Shown: positions 18,157-27,934, numbered from the stretch's first letter. The stretch is DNA of 64,000 bases from Leptospira kobayashii (GCF_003114835.2 NZ_AP025028.1:2136001-2200000); one strand, 5' to 3'. Numbers and translations are program-made. The notes: generated from the sequence alone by a model not told the origin.

Positions 18157-21032
18157 TAAAAACGTAAATCTCCAATTCCGAATACAAATTGAAACGTATT
18201 AGAGTCGGGATACGTGGAGAAAGGATGTTCCCCCGAACCGGTATAACGTATTTTTTGAGCGAAATACAAACGTAAAGGCAATACGGGAATTTGAATCCTT
18301 AACCCGAATCCCCAGGAGTATTTGAAATTCTGTAATGACATATTTTTACTGGATAGAACCAATCTCCCCGGATCATTGAGATCTAACGGAGATTCGGCGA
18401 GCGGTTGTCCGTACTGATTGAAATGTTCGTAAAAATAAGTTTCATAAGGTTGAGTATAACGTTGGTTCAAAACCGTCTGGTCATATGCTTTGAAATAGTC
18501 CTTTCTTTCACCGACTGCTTTATTGACCTCTTCATACATGGCACCGGCATCCCAGAAAACTACGAACCATAATAAGGAAGGTTCGATCGGGAAACGTAGT
18601 TCCGATGTAAATAGTACCCTACTCGCCGCACCGTTTTTCCATTCATCCGGATAATATTTATCATCGAAAAACCATCCTCTTAAGGATTCGTAACCACCTA
18701 AATAAAGACGATCCTGCACTTGGATATAAGGAACTTTTTCTTTGTCCTGGCTTTTACGGAAAGGTGCTCTCTCGTATGTGAAAACGGAGGAAGTTCTGAA
18801 TTGTTGAACCACTCTCCAACGTCTGAGAGCATTCTTTCTGATAAGTCCGAAAAAAGTATAATCAAACCAAGTTTGATAATACTCCATAATTGGACTGTAT
18901 TGGTCAAAATGGCTTTCACCGCCCAAAACCTGACCGACGTTATCCAAGGAAAAAACCAAGTTAAACCCTTGAGTCGCATTGAAAACATTGTCTCGGCTAT
19001 CATAAGCAATTCCGTTTGTTAGTTGGGAGCGAAATTGCCAGCCCCGATCTACCTCCGCCAATACCTGATCCGATACGAGCGAAGTAGGCCTTGTAGATGC
19101 GAAAAAGGAAGGAGAGTAACGATGAAAATGCGTCCAGTTGATCAAAAAACGATGTCCTATCCCCGCACTTACCCCAACCCCTGCTCTTTCATAGGAAGCG
19201 GTTTCCTTGATTCCCTGGTTGTTGTTTTCAGTGATGGAAGTCGCACCCACATAGAGTGTTCTTGCGGAATAAAAAGCGGAAAGAGTCAATGACCATGGTT
19301 TATCGTATAACCAAGGTTCCGTCCAAGACAATTGAAAGTATCTTCTGATCGGTCCGAATTCGATCCTTCCCTGAATCTGTTGCCCTGTTCCGTTAAGATT
19401 GTTTTCACCCAATTGGGTAAAAATGGAAAATCCCGTAATGGTTCCGTAACCACCACCCATGGAAACGGTTCCGGTAGGTTGTTCCACAAGTTCGATGATC
19501 AAATTCATCTTGGTCTCATCGGAACCGGGACGCATATTGAAGTTTACTTCTTTAAAATAACCCAGGTTAAAGATTCTTTCCCTGGACCTGTTCACGAGCA
19601 TGGAATTGAAAAGATCACCTGGTTTGAAAAGAAGTTCTCTTCGAATCACCCGATCCAATGTCTTCTTATTTCCTTTGATGATGATATTTTCAACGAATGC
19701 AAGATTGTTTTCACGGATAGTAAAATCCACATGGATGAATTTTTTACCCCGAAGACCTTTATTTGCATCATAAAGAGATCTTAATTTTGCGATGTTTAAT
19801 CTGGAATATTCCTCTTCACATTCCTTTATGGCATCGGGATTCGTTCTTTTGGAACAGTTTTCATACCGACTCAGGGAATCTTCCGATAGCTCTACAATTC
19901 GACGTCTGGGAATGACTTGAGCGAACAGATAACCTTTTTGCGAATAATTTTCGTTAATCGTCCCTCTGTCTTTTTGAAATTTGGATTCGTCGAAAACTTC
20001 TCCTATATCATTGTCTCCGAATTCATACAGACTTTTTATGTGTTTGATTTCATAGACCGGTTTCCATTCTTCCGAAGGAGTTCCTACAGGATTATTTTCT
20101 TTGTTGAGGTATAAGGGCATCCCGTTGGGAGCAAGAGTCATATCGTGAGCGGTTGAATATCCGTTGAAAAAATACTGATCTCCTTCCGTCAATTTGAAGT
20201 TTACGATCACAACCCGCTTGTCTTTCTTTTTGGGATTTTCCCATTTGATTTCCCAATTGGTTCCGTCGTTACTTAGTTCCGCATCCACATAACCTTTGGA
20301 TTTTAAAAAACCGATAATCTTTTGTTTGTCGGACTCGAATGCGGATTCTTTAAATACTCCCGATTCAATAATACCGGATTCCTTTAGATCGAGGATTCCC
20401 TGCAATTCATAAGTATCCACTTCCGAATTTCCGAATATATTGATTTTGGAAACAGGGATTTCTTCCCCTTCATCAATAATGAATTTGGCGCGAACCGTAT
20501 TCGTTTCTTCGTCGATGGGATCGGTTTCAAACCGAACATAGGCAAGAAAAAAGCCTTCATCCCTATATTTTTTAAGAATTACTTCTTTGGATAGGGCGAC
20601 TTTTTTGGGAGTGATTACTTCATTTTCCTTCAGAGGAATTTTTTCCCTTAGGTCGGAAGGAAAAACCTCATCCGCACCGATAAAATCAATGTCTTTGACC
20701 CTCGGTCTCTCCTGAACTACGACTAGAACCTTAACTCCGTCGGTTCCGTCCAACTCTCCCTGAATATCGATTTGGAAAAAGTATCCGGATTGAAATAAAG
20801 AGCGGATATCCGCATTGATCATTTCCGTAGTCAGAAGAACATCAACCCGCATCTCCATCATCTCCAGGATATCGCTTGAAGACGTGTTTCTATTTCCCTG
20901 AAATTCTATCTTTGTGATTTTTTTATTAACAAAAGAGGTTCGGTTGGAGTAGAGAGCATGCCACTGCACCGAAAATATAAGTCCGATGCTAAATATGACT
21001 GCAGAAAAGGAATATAATTTCTTCGATTTCAA
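18156..21032 (-). CDS. bamA: Outer membrane protein assembly factor BamA (Omp85)
   Basis: Central barrel of the machinery that folds beta-barrel proteins into the outer membrane. The 958-residue protein starts with a signal sequence, then several POTRA domains (for example ITKIEFQGNRNTSSSDILEM and VENIIIKGNKKTLDRVIRR), then a 16-strand barrel with the Omp85 motif LRGW (YESLRGWFFDD) and a C-terminal phenylalanine (GIGDLRF). It is longer than E. coli BamA (810), mainly through charged insertions between POTRA-like units around residues 260-420. It follows exbD by 4 bases and runs into uvrD. The NRSRERIFNLGYF stretch matches the last POTRA. Confidence 0.95.
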   Translation of the reverse strand: MKSKKLYSFSAVIFSIGLIFSVQWHALYSNRTSFVNKKITKIEFQGNRNTSSSDILEMMEMRVDVLLTTEMINADIRSLFQSGYFFQIDIQGELDGTDGVKVLVVVQERPRVKDIDFIGADEVFPSDLREKIPLKENEVITPKKVALSKEVILKKYRDEGFFLAYVRFETDPIDEETNTVRAKFIIDEGEEIPVSKINIFGNSEVDTYELQGILDLKESGIIESGVFKESAFESDKQKIIGFLKSKGYVDAELSNDGTNWEIKWENPKKKDKRVVIVNFKLTEGDQYFFNGYSTAHDMTLAPNGMPLYLNKENNPVGTPSEEWKPVYEIKHIKSLYEFGDNDIGEVFDESKFQKDRGTINENYSQKGYLFAQVIPRRRIVELSEDSLSRYENCSKRTNPDAIKECEEEYSRLNIAKLRSLYDANKGLRGKKFIHVDFTIRENNLAFVENIIIKGNKKTLDRVIRRELLFKPGDLFNSMLVNRSRERIFNLGYFKEVNFNMRPGSDETKMNLIIELVEQPTGTVSMGGGYGTITGFSIFTQLGENNLNGTGQQIQGRIEFGPIRRYFQLSWTEPWLYDKPWSLTLSAFYSARTLYVGATSITENNNQGIKETASYERAGVGVSAGIGHRFLINWTHFHRYSPSFFASTRPTSLVSDQVLAEVDRGWQFRSQLTNGIAYDSRDNVFNATQGFNLVFSLDNVGQVLGGESHFDQYSPIMEYYQTWFDYTFFGLIRKNALRRWRVVQQFRTSSVFTYERAPFRKSQDKEKVPYIQVQDRLYLGGYESLRGWFFDDKYYPDEWKNGAASRVLFTSELRFPIEPSLLWFVVFWDAGAMYEEVNKAVGERKDYFKAYDQTVLNQRYTQPYETYFYEHFNQYGQPLAESPLDLNDPGRLVLSSKNMSLQNFKYSWGFGLRIQIPVLPLRLYFAQKIRYTGSGEHPFSTYPDSNTFQFVFGIGDLRF

Positions 21033-21036
21033 AAAT

Positions 21037-21468
21037 CTATTTTGAAGTACCTTTTACCATTGCTAAGTTAAATCGGCTAACACCCGCTGCATTCACAGCA
21101 TCTATTACTTTTACAACAATTTGGTAAGAAGCACCGCCATCTCCGCGGATTATTACTTTATTCTTTTTTGGGTCTCTTTCTTTTTCCGGCCCTAAAAATC
21201 CGTTGATCTTCTCAGTTAAAGAATCCAGTGCAACTGCTTCCGTATTTTGATCCAAAAACACTTTGCCCTGTTTATCGACAGTGATGATCAATTCATCTTT
21301 TACTTTTTCCTTGGCTACACTGGAAGATCTGGGAAGTTCCACTTTCAAAGCGGTATTCTTTTCCAGAGTAGCATTCATAAGAAAATAGATAACAATAAAA
21401 GAAATAACGTCAATGAGTGGCGCAAGTTCGATATTGCTGAATGATTGTTGCTTCTTGCGAAACTTCAT
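21037..21468 (-). CDS. exbD: ExbD/TolR-family biopolymer transport protein
   Basis: Inner-membrane component of a proton-driven energy transducer that works with the ExbB-like protein of the preceding gene. The 143 residues show the standard plan: short cytoplasmic N-terminus ([15 protein letters not shown]), one membrane helix about 15-33 with the conserved aspartate in APLIDV, and a periplasmic domain ending ...[12 protein letters not shown]. It lies 6 bases after exbB and 4 bases before bamA. A TonB-like partner is not in the window, so whether it serves TonB- or Tol-type work is open. Confidence 0.93.
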   Translation of the reverse strand: MKFRKKQQSFSNIELAPLIDVISFIVIYFLMNATLEKNTALKVELPRSSSVAKEKVKDELIITVDKQGKVFLDQNTEAVALDSLTEKINGFLGPEKERDPKKNKVIIRGDGGASYQIVVKVIDAVNAAGVSRFNLAMVKGTSK

Positions 21469-21474
21469 AATAAC

Positions 21475-22095
21475 TTATTTTTGCTTGGTTACGTAGGGAA
21501 GCACAAGATCCGTTGCATTTTCCAATTCGATAATCCGCTCTTCTTTCGAACGGGAAAAATAATTGTAAAACACGTAAGCGGGAATCGCGACTCCGAGTCC
21601 CATAGCAGTCGTTACTAAGGCCTCCGAAATCCCTACTTCCGCTCCCTTGGTTCCTGCACCTTCTGCGAAAGACCGAACAATTCCGATCACGGTTCCAAGT
21701 ACACCCAAAAGAGGAGCAATGGTAGCGATCGTTCCGAGACTGGTAAGGTATTTTTCCATAAGACTGATTTGGCGAAAGCCTTCTTGCCTTACATCATCCT
21801 CCAGATACTCCACATTTCTGCGCTTCAAATCGAAGGCTAATTGTAATACTACGGAAGCGGGAGCAATCGTCTTTTGAGAAAGAAGATCTTTTGCCTCGTC
21901 CCATTTTTTTTCACGAACGAGTTCTCTGATTTTTTTCAAATCATCCTGAGGGATGGGTTTCAACTTCCAGAAAAAAACAAGTCGTTCAATGATAATGGTA
22001 AAACCAACAATAGATACGAAGATAATTACAATCGGTATCGTTTCAGGTGGAACGGAAGAAATAATTGAATCTGATTTAGCGAAAGGAAAGAACAT
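21475..22095 (-). CDS. exbB: ExbB/TolQ/MotA-family proton channel protein
   Basis: Three-helix inner-membrane proton channel subunit, 206 residues. The first helix lies near 17-37 (IPIVIIFVSIVGFTIIIERLVFF). The two conserved helices are GTIATIAPLLGVLGTVIGIVRSF (about 120-142) and ALVTTAMGLGVAIPAYVFYNYF (about 160-181), which carry the A-P-L-L-G-L-x-G-T-V-x-G family pattern. It heads the exbB-exbD-bamA-uvrD run, 75 bases after recN. Coupling of a proton-driven transducer with BamA in one operon is a plausible envelope-energy arrangement, inferred from order. Confidence 0.94.
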   Translation of the reverse strand: MFFPFAKSDSIISSVPPETIPIVIIFVSIVGFTIIIERLVFFWKLKPIPQDDLKKIRELVREKKWDEAKDLLSQKTIAPASVVLQLAFDLKRRNVEYLEDDVRQEGFRQISLMEKYLTSLGTIATIAPLLGVLGTVIGIVRSFAEGAGTKGAEVGISEALVTTAMGLGVAIPAYVFYNYFSRSKEERIIELENATDLVLPYVTKQK

Positions 22096-22170
22096 TAAAT
22101 GACCCCAATTCAGGATTACAGAATAAGGATTTCTTTCTTCCCTTTTTCGCCAAATACTATTTTAATCCAA

Positions 22171-23880
22171 TTAAACCGCCTTCTTCTGTAATAAATCTGT
22201 TGCGGCTTTGAGAACTCCTTGAGTGACTTGTTTTCCTCCGATCATCCGAGCCAGCTCCAATTTGCGTTCCCCAAAATTTAAAATTTTTGCCTGGCTGAAA
22301 GTGCGTCCATTTTCAGCATATTTCGCAAGCAAGAAGTGAGAATCCGCAGACGCAGCGATCTGTTGTGTGTGGGTGATCAGCAGAATCTGTGAATTGCGTG
22401 ACAATCGTTTCAGTTTTGTGGCCAAAGCATTCGCAGCTTCTCCTCCCAAACCGGTATCCACCTCATCAAGAATCAAAATCGGAGGAGAGGGACAGAATTT
22501 CCCAAGGACACTCCTGAGTCCAAGCATCACCCTGGACAATTCTCCCCCGGACACTACTTTACGGAGAGGTCTTGGTTTTTCTCCCAAATTGGCGCTAAAA
22601 TAGAATTCCACTTGGTCAAGACCCGATTCTGATAGGAAATAAGACTTAGTTCCGTCTTCCACTTCCCCGTCCGGATTTTCTTCCCATCGTAAAACAACCT
22701 GCAGACGGGCTCCCTCCATTCCCAGATCCTGTAATTCTTTCTGAACTTCCTCTTCGAAAGAATTCAAAATATTGCGTCTGGATCTGGACAATTGGAATAC
22801 AAGTTCTTTCAGTTCGGCAAGGGACTGATCGTGTTTTTGGACTAAAAAATCCCGATCGTCTTCTTCCAAGGACCATTTTTCCAATTCCGCCTTTTTCTCT
22901 TGCAGCTGGAGTAGAATATCCGCAACCGAAGAGGAATACTTTTTTTTAAGTTTGGTCAATTCCTGTAGTCTTGTCTGAACCATATCCAAACGATCCGGGC
23001 TGAAAAATAATTCTTCTTCATCTTCTCTGAGAGTGGACTTAAGCGCTTTCAAACGATCGTATACATCTTCCCATTCTTCCCGAATGGGCATTTTTTCAGG
23101 AACAAGCTGAGTGATCTTTTCTATGGAATGCAGAAGAGAAGGAAAAACCTTGAGAATCGAATTTTCCTTATCGGACAACTCTTCTAAAATATAACGGTAG
23201 TTTTCCGATAACTTTTCCCCGTTCGCGAGAAATCTTTCTTCTTGGGCGAGAGACTCATCTTCACCTTCTTTGGGAGAAATGGATTCGATTTCTCCGATTT
23301 CGTAATTTAGAATTTCCCTTCTTTTTTTGGAATGTAAAACCGATTCTTCGAAGCTGGTCAATTTCTCCTTCCAATGACGGAAGTTTTGCAAGGAAAGTTT
23401 TACTTTTGCCTTTAAAGATTCCAAACGACCGAAACGATCCAAAAACTCCAATTGGTGGGATTTTTCCAAAAGGAAAAGCTGTTCATTCTGGCTGTGAATT
23501 TCCGCAATCGTCTTTCCCAGTTCCCGCAAATGAGTCGTAGAAGCGAGAGAGTCTCCTATTTTGACTCTTGCCTTTCCGTCTTTTAACAACTCTTTGGTGA
23601 GTATAATTTCTTCTCCTTCCCATTGAAATCCCTGTTCCGTGAGATATGTTTTTGCCTCGGGGTGATCCTTTAACGAAACAATCGCTTGGAGGGAGTATTT
23701 CTCTTTTCCGGTTCGAATATTGGAAGTGGAACACCTCCCTCCGAGGAGTGATGTTACCGCATCAAAAACGAGAGACTTGCCTGAACCTGACTCTCCTGTG
23801 AAAATAGAAAGCCCTGTCTGAAAGTCCAAATCCAGGGATTCAATCAAGGCGAAGTCGCGAATTTTTAAATGTGTAATCAT
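22171..23880 (-). CDS. recN: DNA repair protein RecN
   Basis: SMC-like ATPase acting in double-strand-break repair. The 569-residue protein has Walker A FTGESGSGKSLVFDAV near residues 28-43, long coiled-coil arms (about 160-365), the ABC signature GGELSRVMLG, and Walker B ILILDEVDTGLGGEAA with the D-loop. The C-terminal LARMIGGKQVT is also diagnostic. AGGAG six bases before the ATG supports the start. A good housekeeping promoter lies just upstream (23905-23934). The TTTG-N5-CAAA box described for Leptospira LexA was not found there. Confidence 0.96.
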   Translation of the reverse strand: MITHLKIRDFALIESLDLDFQTGLSIFTGESGSGKSLVFDAVTSLLGGRCSTSNIRTGKEKYSLQAIVSLKDHPEAKTYLTEQGFQWEGEEIILTKELLKDGKARVKIGDSLASTTHLRELGKTIAEIHSQNEQLFLLEKSHQLEFLDRFGRLESLKAKVKLSLQNFRHWKEKLTSFEESVLHSKKRREILNYEIGEIESISPKEGEDESLAQEERFLANGEKLSENYRYILEELSDKENSILKVFPSLLHSIEKITQLVPEKMPIREEWEDVYDRLKALKSTLREDEEELFFSPDRLDMVQTRLQELTKLKKKYSSSVADILLQLQEKKAELEKWSLEEDDRDFLVQKHDQSLAELKELVFQLSRSRRNILNSFEEEVQKELQDLGMEGARLQVVLRWEENPDGEVEDGTKSYFLSESGLDQVEFYFSANLGEKPRPLRKVVSGGELSRVMLGLRSVLGKFCPSPPILILDEVDTGLGGEAANALATKLKRLSRNSQILLITHTQQIAASADSHFLLAKYAENGRTFSQAKILNFGERKLELARMIGGKQVTQGVLKAATDLLQKKAV

Positions 23881-23904
23881 ACCAAACTCCTATTTGCTAT
23901 ACAC

Positions 23905-23934
23905 ATGATAACTACTTAACGGATAATTAGTCAA
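23905..23934 (-). promoter_or_regulatory. Sigma-70-type promoter for recN
   Basis: On the minus strand: -35 TTGACT (23934-23929), 18-base spacer, -10 TATCAT (23910-23905), each 5 of 6 to consensus. It ends 24 bases before the recN ATG, leaving room for AGGAG at 23891-23887. Confidence 0.6.
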
Positions 23935-24011
23935 CAAAAAACTTTGAAATCGGTGAAAAACAAAATTTCTTTTCGATTAGATCCTGGAATCTGGCAGAAG
24001 AGTTGGCTTAA

Positions 24012-25736
24012 ATGAAAGATATCGAAGGCAAAATCCACTTGGTTTCCGGGCTTCCCCTGTTCCGAAGTTTGCAAAAAAAGGAACTTCAATGGGTCGCAGA
24101 AAGTGTACAGATCGTAGAATCCAAAAGAGATGAATTACTCTATAAAAAAGGGGAAAACAACCAAAGTCTCTATTTGATTCTTTCCGGGTCCGTCCGGATT
24201 TATATCCCTGCGAAGGGAGAGATCAAGGAAGAGGAATTGCAGGTTCTCAAAAAGGGAGAATACTTCGGAATCCACTCTCTCTTAACAGGGGAGGATCATT
24301 CCCATCATGCCAAAACATTGTCCGAGTCCAGATTTCTGGTATTATCCCAAAACAACTTTCAGGAACTGATCCGCAAAATCCCTTTCCTTTCCACAACATT
24401 TTCCAAAATGCTAACAAAGACTTTGCGAAACGAACTTTTGGGCAGCAAGGAATACTTTCGTAACTCAGTGGTTTGCTTTATCCATTCATCCCCTTTTGCA
24501 ATGAATTTTTATTCCACCAAATTGGCGGAAGCCATCGAAGAAGAGTCGGGAAAAAAAACAGTCATACTCCGTTTCAACCAACAAACGGTCAGCGATATGA
24601 TAAAATCGGATGCACTGAAACAATATAGATTCAAAGACCCCGATAAAATCAAAGAAACATTGGGAAGACATTACCCAACTCATTCCTTTATATTTTTGGA
24701 AATCTTTCCGGAAGATCCTCCCGAACTCATACGAACCCTTTTGGAAGAATCGGATAATATAGTCAATCTGGTAGGAAAAAACAAACCTACGGAAGAAAAT
24801 CCTTTCGATCCTTTGAAAGAATGTATTTCCGAAGAATCCAAGTCCAATGAAGTGCTTTATCACGAAACCGCAATCGAATCCATCATTGACGAAGGAAAAT
24901 TGGAGATTCATATCCGTAGAAAGGCGCGCGAATTTTCGGGAGTCCAAGTGGGGATTGCACTCGGAGGAGGAGCCGCTTTAGGTCTTGCTCAAGTGGGAAT
25001 TATGAAAGTCTTTGAAGAGGAAGGACTTGCCTTGGATATCATTTCCGGAACCAGTATAGGTGCCGTTATAGGGGCTTTTTGGGCCAGCGGACTCGGTTAC
25101 AAAGGAATTTTACCTTTGTTAAACGAAATCGACTCTATTTTCAAAATGTTGAAATTGGTGGATTTTTCCTTTCCGGGACAAGGTCTTCTGCATGGAAAGA
25201 ACGTAAGAAGTTTATTGGAAAAGTATCTGGGAGAACTTTATTTCGAAGACCTTCCGATCAAACTCAGACTTGTTTCCTGCGACATCACAAACAGAAAGGA
25301 AATCGTACTTTCCGAAGGAAGAGTACTCGATGCAGTGATGGCCAGTATTTCCATCCCGGGAGTATTTGTTCCCCAGCCTCAGGAAAACGGAAAAATCTAT
25401 GTGGACGGAGGGATTGTAAATCCCCTTCCTGTTTCTCCATTGAAGTTGGAAGGAGTGGAAAAGATCATTGCCGTCAATTCGATGCCTTCGTCCAGAGATA
25501 CGATGAAAACAAACAAATTATTGAATTTGAATGTGCTTGATATCATTGTAAATAGTTTGTATTCTCTCCAGTATCGAATCGGCAAATATTCCGCACAAGA
25601 TGCGGATGTTTACCTCAATCCGATTCTTGAAAATTCGAATTGGTTTGAGTTTTGGAGAAACAAAGAATTCATTCAATTGGGGGAACAAGTAGCCCGGGAT
25701 TCTCTTTCGGACATTAAAAAACTATACCAGAAGTAA
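24012..25736 (+). CDS. Patatin-like phospholipase with cyclic-nucleotide-binding domain (NTE-like)
   Basis: Serine lipid hydrolase of the bacterial neuropathy-target-esterase type, 574 residues. Domains in order: cyclic-nucleotide-binding beta-roll at about 15-130 (LYKKGENNQSLYLILSGSVRIYI, then KKGEYFGIHSLLTGE); a middle region about 150-290 with no clear catalytic motif; patatin domain from about 305 with the oxyanion glycine loop GGGAALGLAQVG near 317, nucleophile elbow GTSIG near 346 and catalytic-dyad motif DGG near 464. The classical cNMP phosphate-binding R-A pair is not evident, so ligand binding is uncertain. The gene is divergent from recN (131 bases) and stands alone. Confidence 0.93.
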   Translation: MKDIEGKIHLVSGLPLFRSLQKKELQWVAESVQIVESKRDELLYKKGENNQSLYLILSGSVRIYIPAKGEIKEEELQVLKKGEYFGIHSLLTGEDHSHHAKTLSESRFLVLSQNNFQELIRKIPFLSTTFSKMLTKTLRNELLGSKEYFRNSVVCFIHSSPFAMNFYSTKLAEAIEEESGKKTVILRFNQQTVSDMIKSDALKQYRFKDPDKIKETLGRHYPTHSFIFLEIFPEDPPELIRTLLEESDNIVNLVGKNKPTEENPFDPLKECISEESKSNEVLYHETAIESIIDEGKLEIHIRRKAREFSGVQVGIALGGGAALGLAQVGIMKVFEEEGLALDIISGTSIGAVIGAFWASGLGYKGILPLLNEIDSIFKMLKLVDFSFPGQGLLHGKNVRSLLEKYLGELYFEDLPIKLRLVSCDITNRKEIVLSEGRVLDAVMASISIPGVFVPQPQENGKIYVDGGIVNPLPVSPLKLEGVEKIIAVNSMPSSRDTMKTNKLLNLNVLDIIVNSLYSLQYRIGKYSAQDADVYLNPILENSNWFEFWRNKEFIQLGEQVARDSLSDIKKLYQK

Positions 25737-25864
25737 ATATACGATTTTTGTTGAATTCTTTATACTGGAAATGGATTTCCTTTTCTTCTTGGTAAATAAA
25801 TTATTATACAGAAAGTCCAGGATACTGGAAAGATTCAGAAATACAAAGAAATCCAGAGGTCTTT

Positions 25865-26311
25865 ATGTCAAAATTATCCATTTCAAGTTTCGGTATTATT
25901 GTTTTACTCGGCTGTTTAACCGCTTGTGCAAATGAAAAGGCAAGTGAGAAAGACAAAGACACTGCCATAGGTGCGGCACTGCTTTCCCAATTGTCCCGCT
26001 CAGGATCTTCGTCCTCCACAAGCACCACAACCGGCAAATTTCCCATTCCCACATGTGAAGTAGCTGCCCCTGCGTTCTCTTCTTTGGCAACGGCCGGTTT
26101 TAATTCCACATGCGGCTCTTCCGGCTGTCATGATGGAACTACCAAATACAATACTACAAATTACGCAGCTGTGAAAGCCTATACGGTTCCCGGTTCTCCC
26201 ACTACTTCCTCCATCTACATCGCTCAATCCACAGGCTCCATGGCTGTGAACACAAACCAATCCGTAGACAAAGCCATCTACTGTTGGATATTAGGTGGTT
26301 CCAATCCTTGA
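25865..26311 (+). CDS. Small lipoprotein with CX4CH haem-like motif
   Basis: 148-residue lipoprotein: signal peptide with lipobox LTAC near residues 18-21, a serine/threonine-rich linker (about 45-58), then a compact cysteine-containing domain. The motif CGSSGCH (C-x4-C-H) near residues 83-89 is followed by DGTTKYNTTNYAAVKAY and a final cysteine in YCWIL. This resembles the domains annotated as cytochrome-like in planctomycete and Bacteroidetes lipoproteins, where the haem motif is often CX4CH. Whether haem is bound is unknown. It is the first gene of a compact three-gene unit with a YceI-like protein and an outer-membrane barrel; the next gene appears to start inside its stop codon (TTGA). 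Confidence 0.75.
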   Translation: MSKLSISSFGIIVLLGCLTACANEKASEKDKDTAIGAALLSQLSRSGSSSSTSTTTGKFPIPTCEVAAPAFSSLATAGFNSTCGSSGCHDGTTKYNTTNYAAVKAYTVPGSPTTSSIYIAQSTGSMAVNTNQSVDKAIYCWILGGSNP

Positions 26312-26847
26312 AGTATTTCTTTCTTTTATCACTATTTTTCGGATTCATATTTGCAAATGAAATCCGCTCCGAATCCAAACGTTGGACCGTAAATTCCGGA
26401 AAAGTTTATTTCAAATCCGAGTCCAGTCTGGAGACAATCACCGGAGAAGGAATGACTGTCTCCGGTTGGGTGGATATCAAGTCGAAACAGATCTTCATAG
26501 AAGTCAATCTGAAGGATCTAAAGACACCTAACAGACTACAAACATCACATCTGCATGATAATTATCTGGAAACGGAACTTCATCCTCTCGCTATATTTTC
26601 AGGATCAATTTCCGAAATCAAAGAGGAAGGGGAAGTAAAGGCAACCGGCAGTCTCGAACTCCACGGTAAAAAGAAAGAAAATGTTTCACTCACAGGAAAT
26701 CTTCAAAAACGGTCAGGCACTTTCGAACTACTCTCCTATTTTACAATTAAATTAGAAGATTATAATATAAAAGTGCCGCAGTTGCTCATCATGAAGATCA
26801 ATCCCGAAATCCAAGTCAAAGTCAAATTAAGTTTCATTTCAGAGTAA
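26308..26847 (+). CDS. YceI-like periplasmic protein
   Basis: Lipocalin-like beta-barrel family whose members bind polyisoprenoid-type lipids in the periplasm; the ligand here is unknown. I choose TTG at 26308-26310, which overlaps the upstream TGA and has AGGTGG nine bases before it; the protein is then 179 residues and starts directly with a signal peptide (KYFFLLSLFFGFIFA). A TTG at 26284 is also open but lies within the previous gene. Family features are WTVNSGKVYFKSESSLETITGEG, LKTPNRLQTSHLHDNYLETELHP, in which RxxHLHD..LETE is the YceI core, and ATGSLELHGKKKENVSL. It sits between the CX4CH lipoprotein and the barrel protein. Confidence 0.85.
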   Translation: MKYFFLLSLFFGFIFANEIRSESKRWTVNSGKVYFKSESSLETITGEGMTVSGWVDIKSKQIFIEVNLKDLKTPNRLQTSHLHDNYLETELHPLAIFSGSISEIKEEGEVKATGSLELHGKKKENVSLTGNLQKRSGTFELLSYFTIKLEDYNIKVPQLLIMKINPEIQVKVKLSFISE

Positions 26848-26851
26848 TTCA

Positions 26852-27934
26852 ATGACCTATTTCAAAATATTCAAATTCAACTGCCTGTCGGTAGTATCCT
26901 CTTTCCTTCTTGTATTCTCATTCCCAGGTTTTGCAGACCCTGTGCCACAAACTCATTTTATGGGAACAAGTCTGATCTATATGCCGAGCACGGAAGACAT
27001 CGGAGCGAAAAATCTGGTATTCCGATTCAATCATAGATTCGGAAGTGCGAAACCCGGGTCCGATAATTTTTTAGGATTGGATGAAGGTGCCAATACGCAA
27101 CTTTCTTTGGATTACGGAATTACTGACAGATGGAGTGTTGGGATCGCGAGAACTTCGCAATTCAAAACTTACGAAGCAAGAACCAAGTTTCGATTGGTGT
27201 CGCAAGATTGGTTTCCTTTTACTGTGAGTCTTTTCGGAGTGGCAGGTCAGGAGACTTCCGATCAATCCCTGATATTCTCGTATTACACCCGTTCCTGGAC
27301 AGGAAATTCAACTCTTGACAACCGGATCAACGGCGGCCTGAACACTTATGAATTAACGGATCAGGACAAAAGATCATACATGGGGTCTTTACTTATCTCC
27401 AGAAAGTTTACGGATAGAATCTCGATCCAAGCTTCTCCTATGTACACTCATAGGAATTTTGCGCCCTATAATATCTCTAACTCGAGAACCGGTCTTTCCA
27501 TCGGAGGTAGATTCAAAATCACAAGCAGAGTCGATATCAGCTTTGAATCCATTCTCACACCCAAAAGGGATTATTTCGGAGACAATTATTCGGTAGAGTC
27601 TCAAAAAACCACAATCGACGGAATCACCCAACTCACAGGAGATCAAATTAACAGAGGTTTAACGACCGGTTCCGTTTCCATGAATGAAATCATTTTAAAA
27701 AACCTGATACTGGACAAATCCGTAGAACATAGATTTGTTCCTTTGGGTATGGGGGTGGACATTGAAACGGGAGGCCATGTATTCCAGTTCTTTGTCTCCA
27801 ATACAAGAGCTTTAGCCCACACTCAGCTTCTCAGGGGTGCGGACTATGATTATAACAAAAAGGAATTTTCTCTAGGGTTTAATATACTGAGACAGTTTTC
27901 TCTGGGAGAAGAGAAAGAAAAGGAAAATTGGTAA
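26852..27934 (+). CDS. DUF5777-like outer membrane beta-barrel protein
   Basis: 360-residue protein with a signal peptide ending near FADPVP, then a chain of amphipathic strands typical of an outer membrane barrel: FRFNHRFGSAKPG, FLGLDEGANTQLSLDYGITDRWSVGIARTS, and KEFSLGFNILRQFSL at the end. The opening pattern (obvious F-x-H-R-F-G, then FLGLD..A...LSLDYGITDRWSVGI) matches the DUF5777 family, which in Bacteroidetes is found beside YceI-like and cytochrome-like genes, as here. Function unknown. It starts 4 bases after the YceI-like stop, so the three genes are one transcription unit. The family name is from memory of the pattern. Confidence 0.75.
   Translation: MTYFKIFKFNCLSVVSSFLLVFSFPGFADPVPQTHFMGTSLIYMPSTEDIGAKNLVFRFNHRFGSAKPGSDNFLGLDEGANTQLSLDYGITDRWSVGIARTSQFKTYEARTKFRLVSQDWFPFTVSLFGVAGQETSDQSLIFSYYTRSWTGNSTLDNRINGGLNTYELTDQDKRSYMGSLLISRKFTDRISIQASPMYTHRNFAPYNISNSRTGLSIGGRFKITSRVDISFESILTPKRDYFGDNYSVESQKTTIDGITQLTGDQINRGLTTGSVSMNEIILKNLILDKSVEHRFVPLGMGVDIETGGHVFQFFVSNTRALAHTQLLRGADYDYNKKEFSLGFNILRQFSLGEEKEKENW

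Noticed and set aside
23881..24011. LexA box (TTTG-N5-CAAA) in front of recN
   Set aside because: No match with the right spacing; only CAAA-N6-TTTG in the wrong orientation around the ribosome-binding site.
24486..24947. 153-codon minus-strand frame opposite the patatin-like gene
   Set aside because: Antisense to a well-supported middle region of the phospholipase; F/R/I-rich, no motif.
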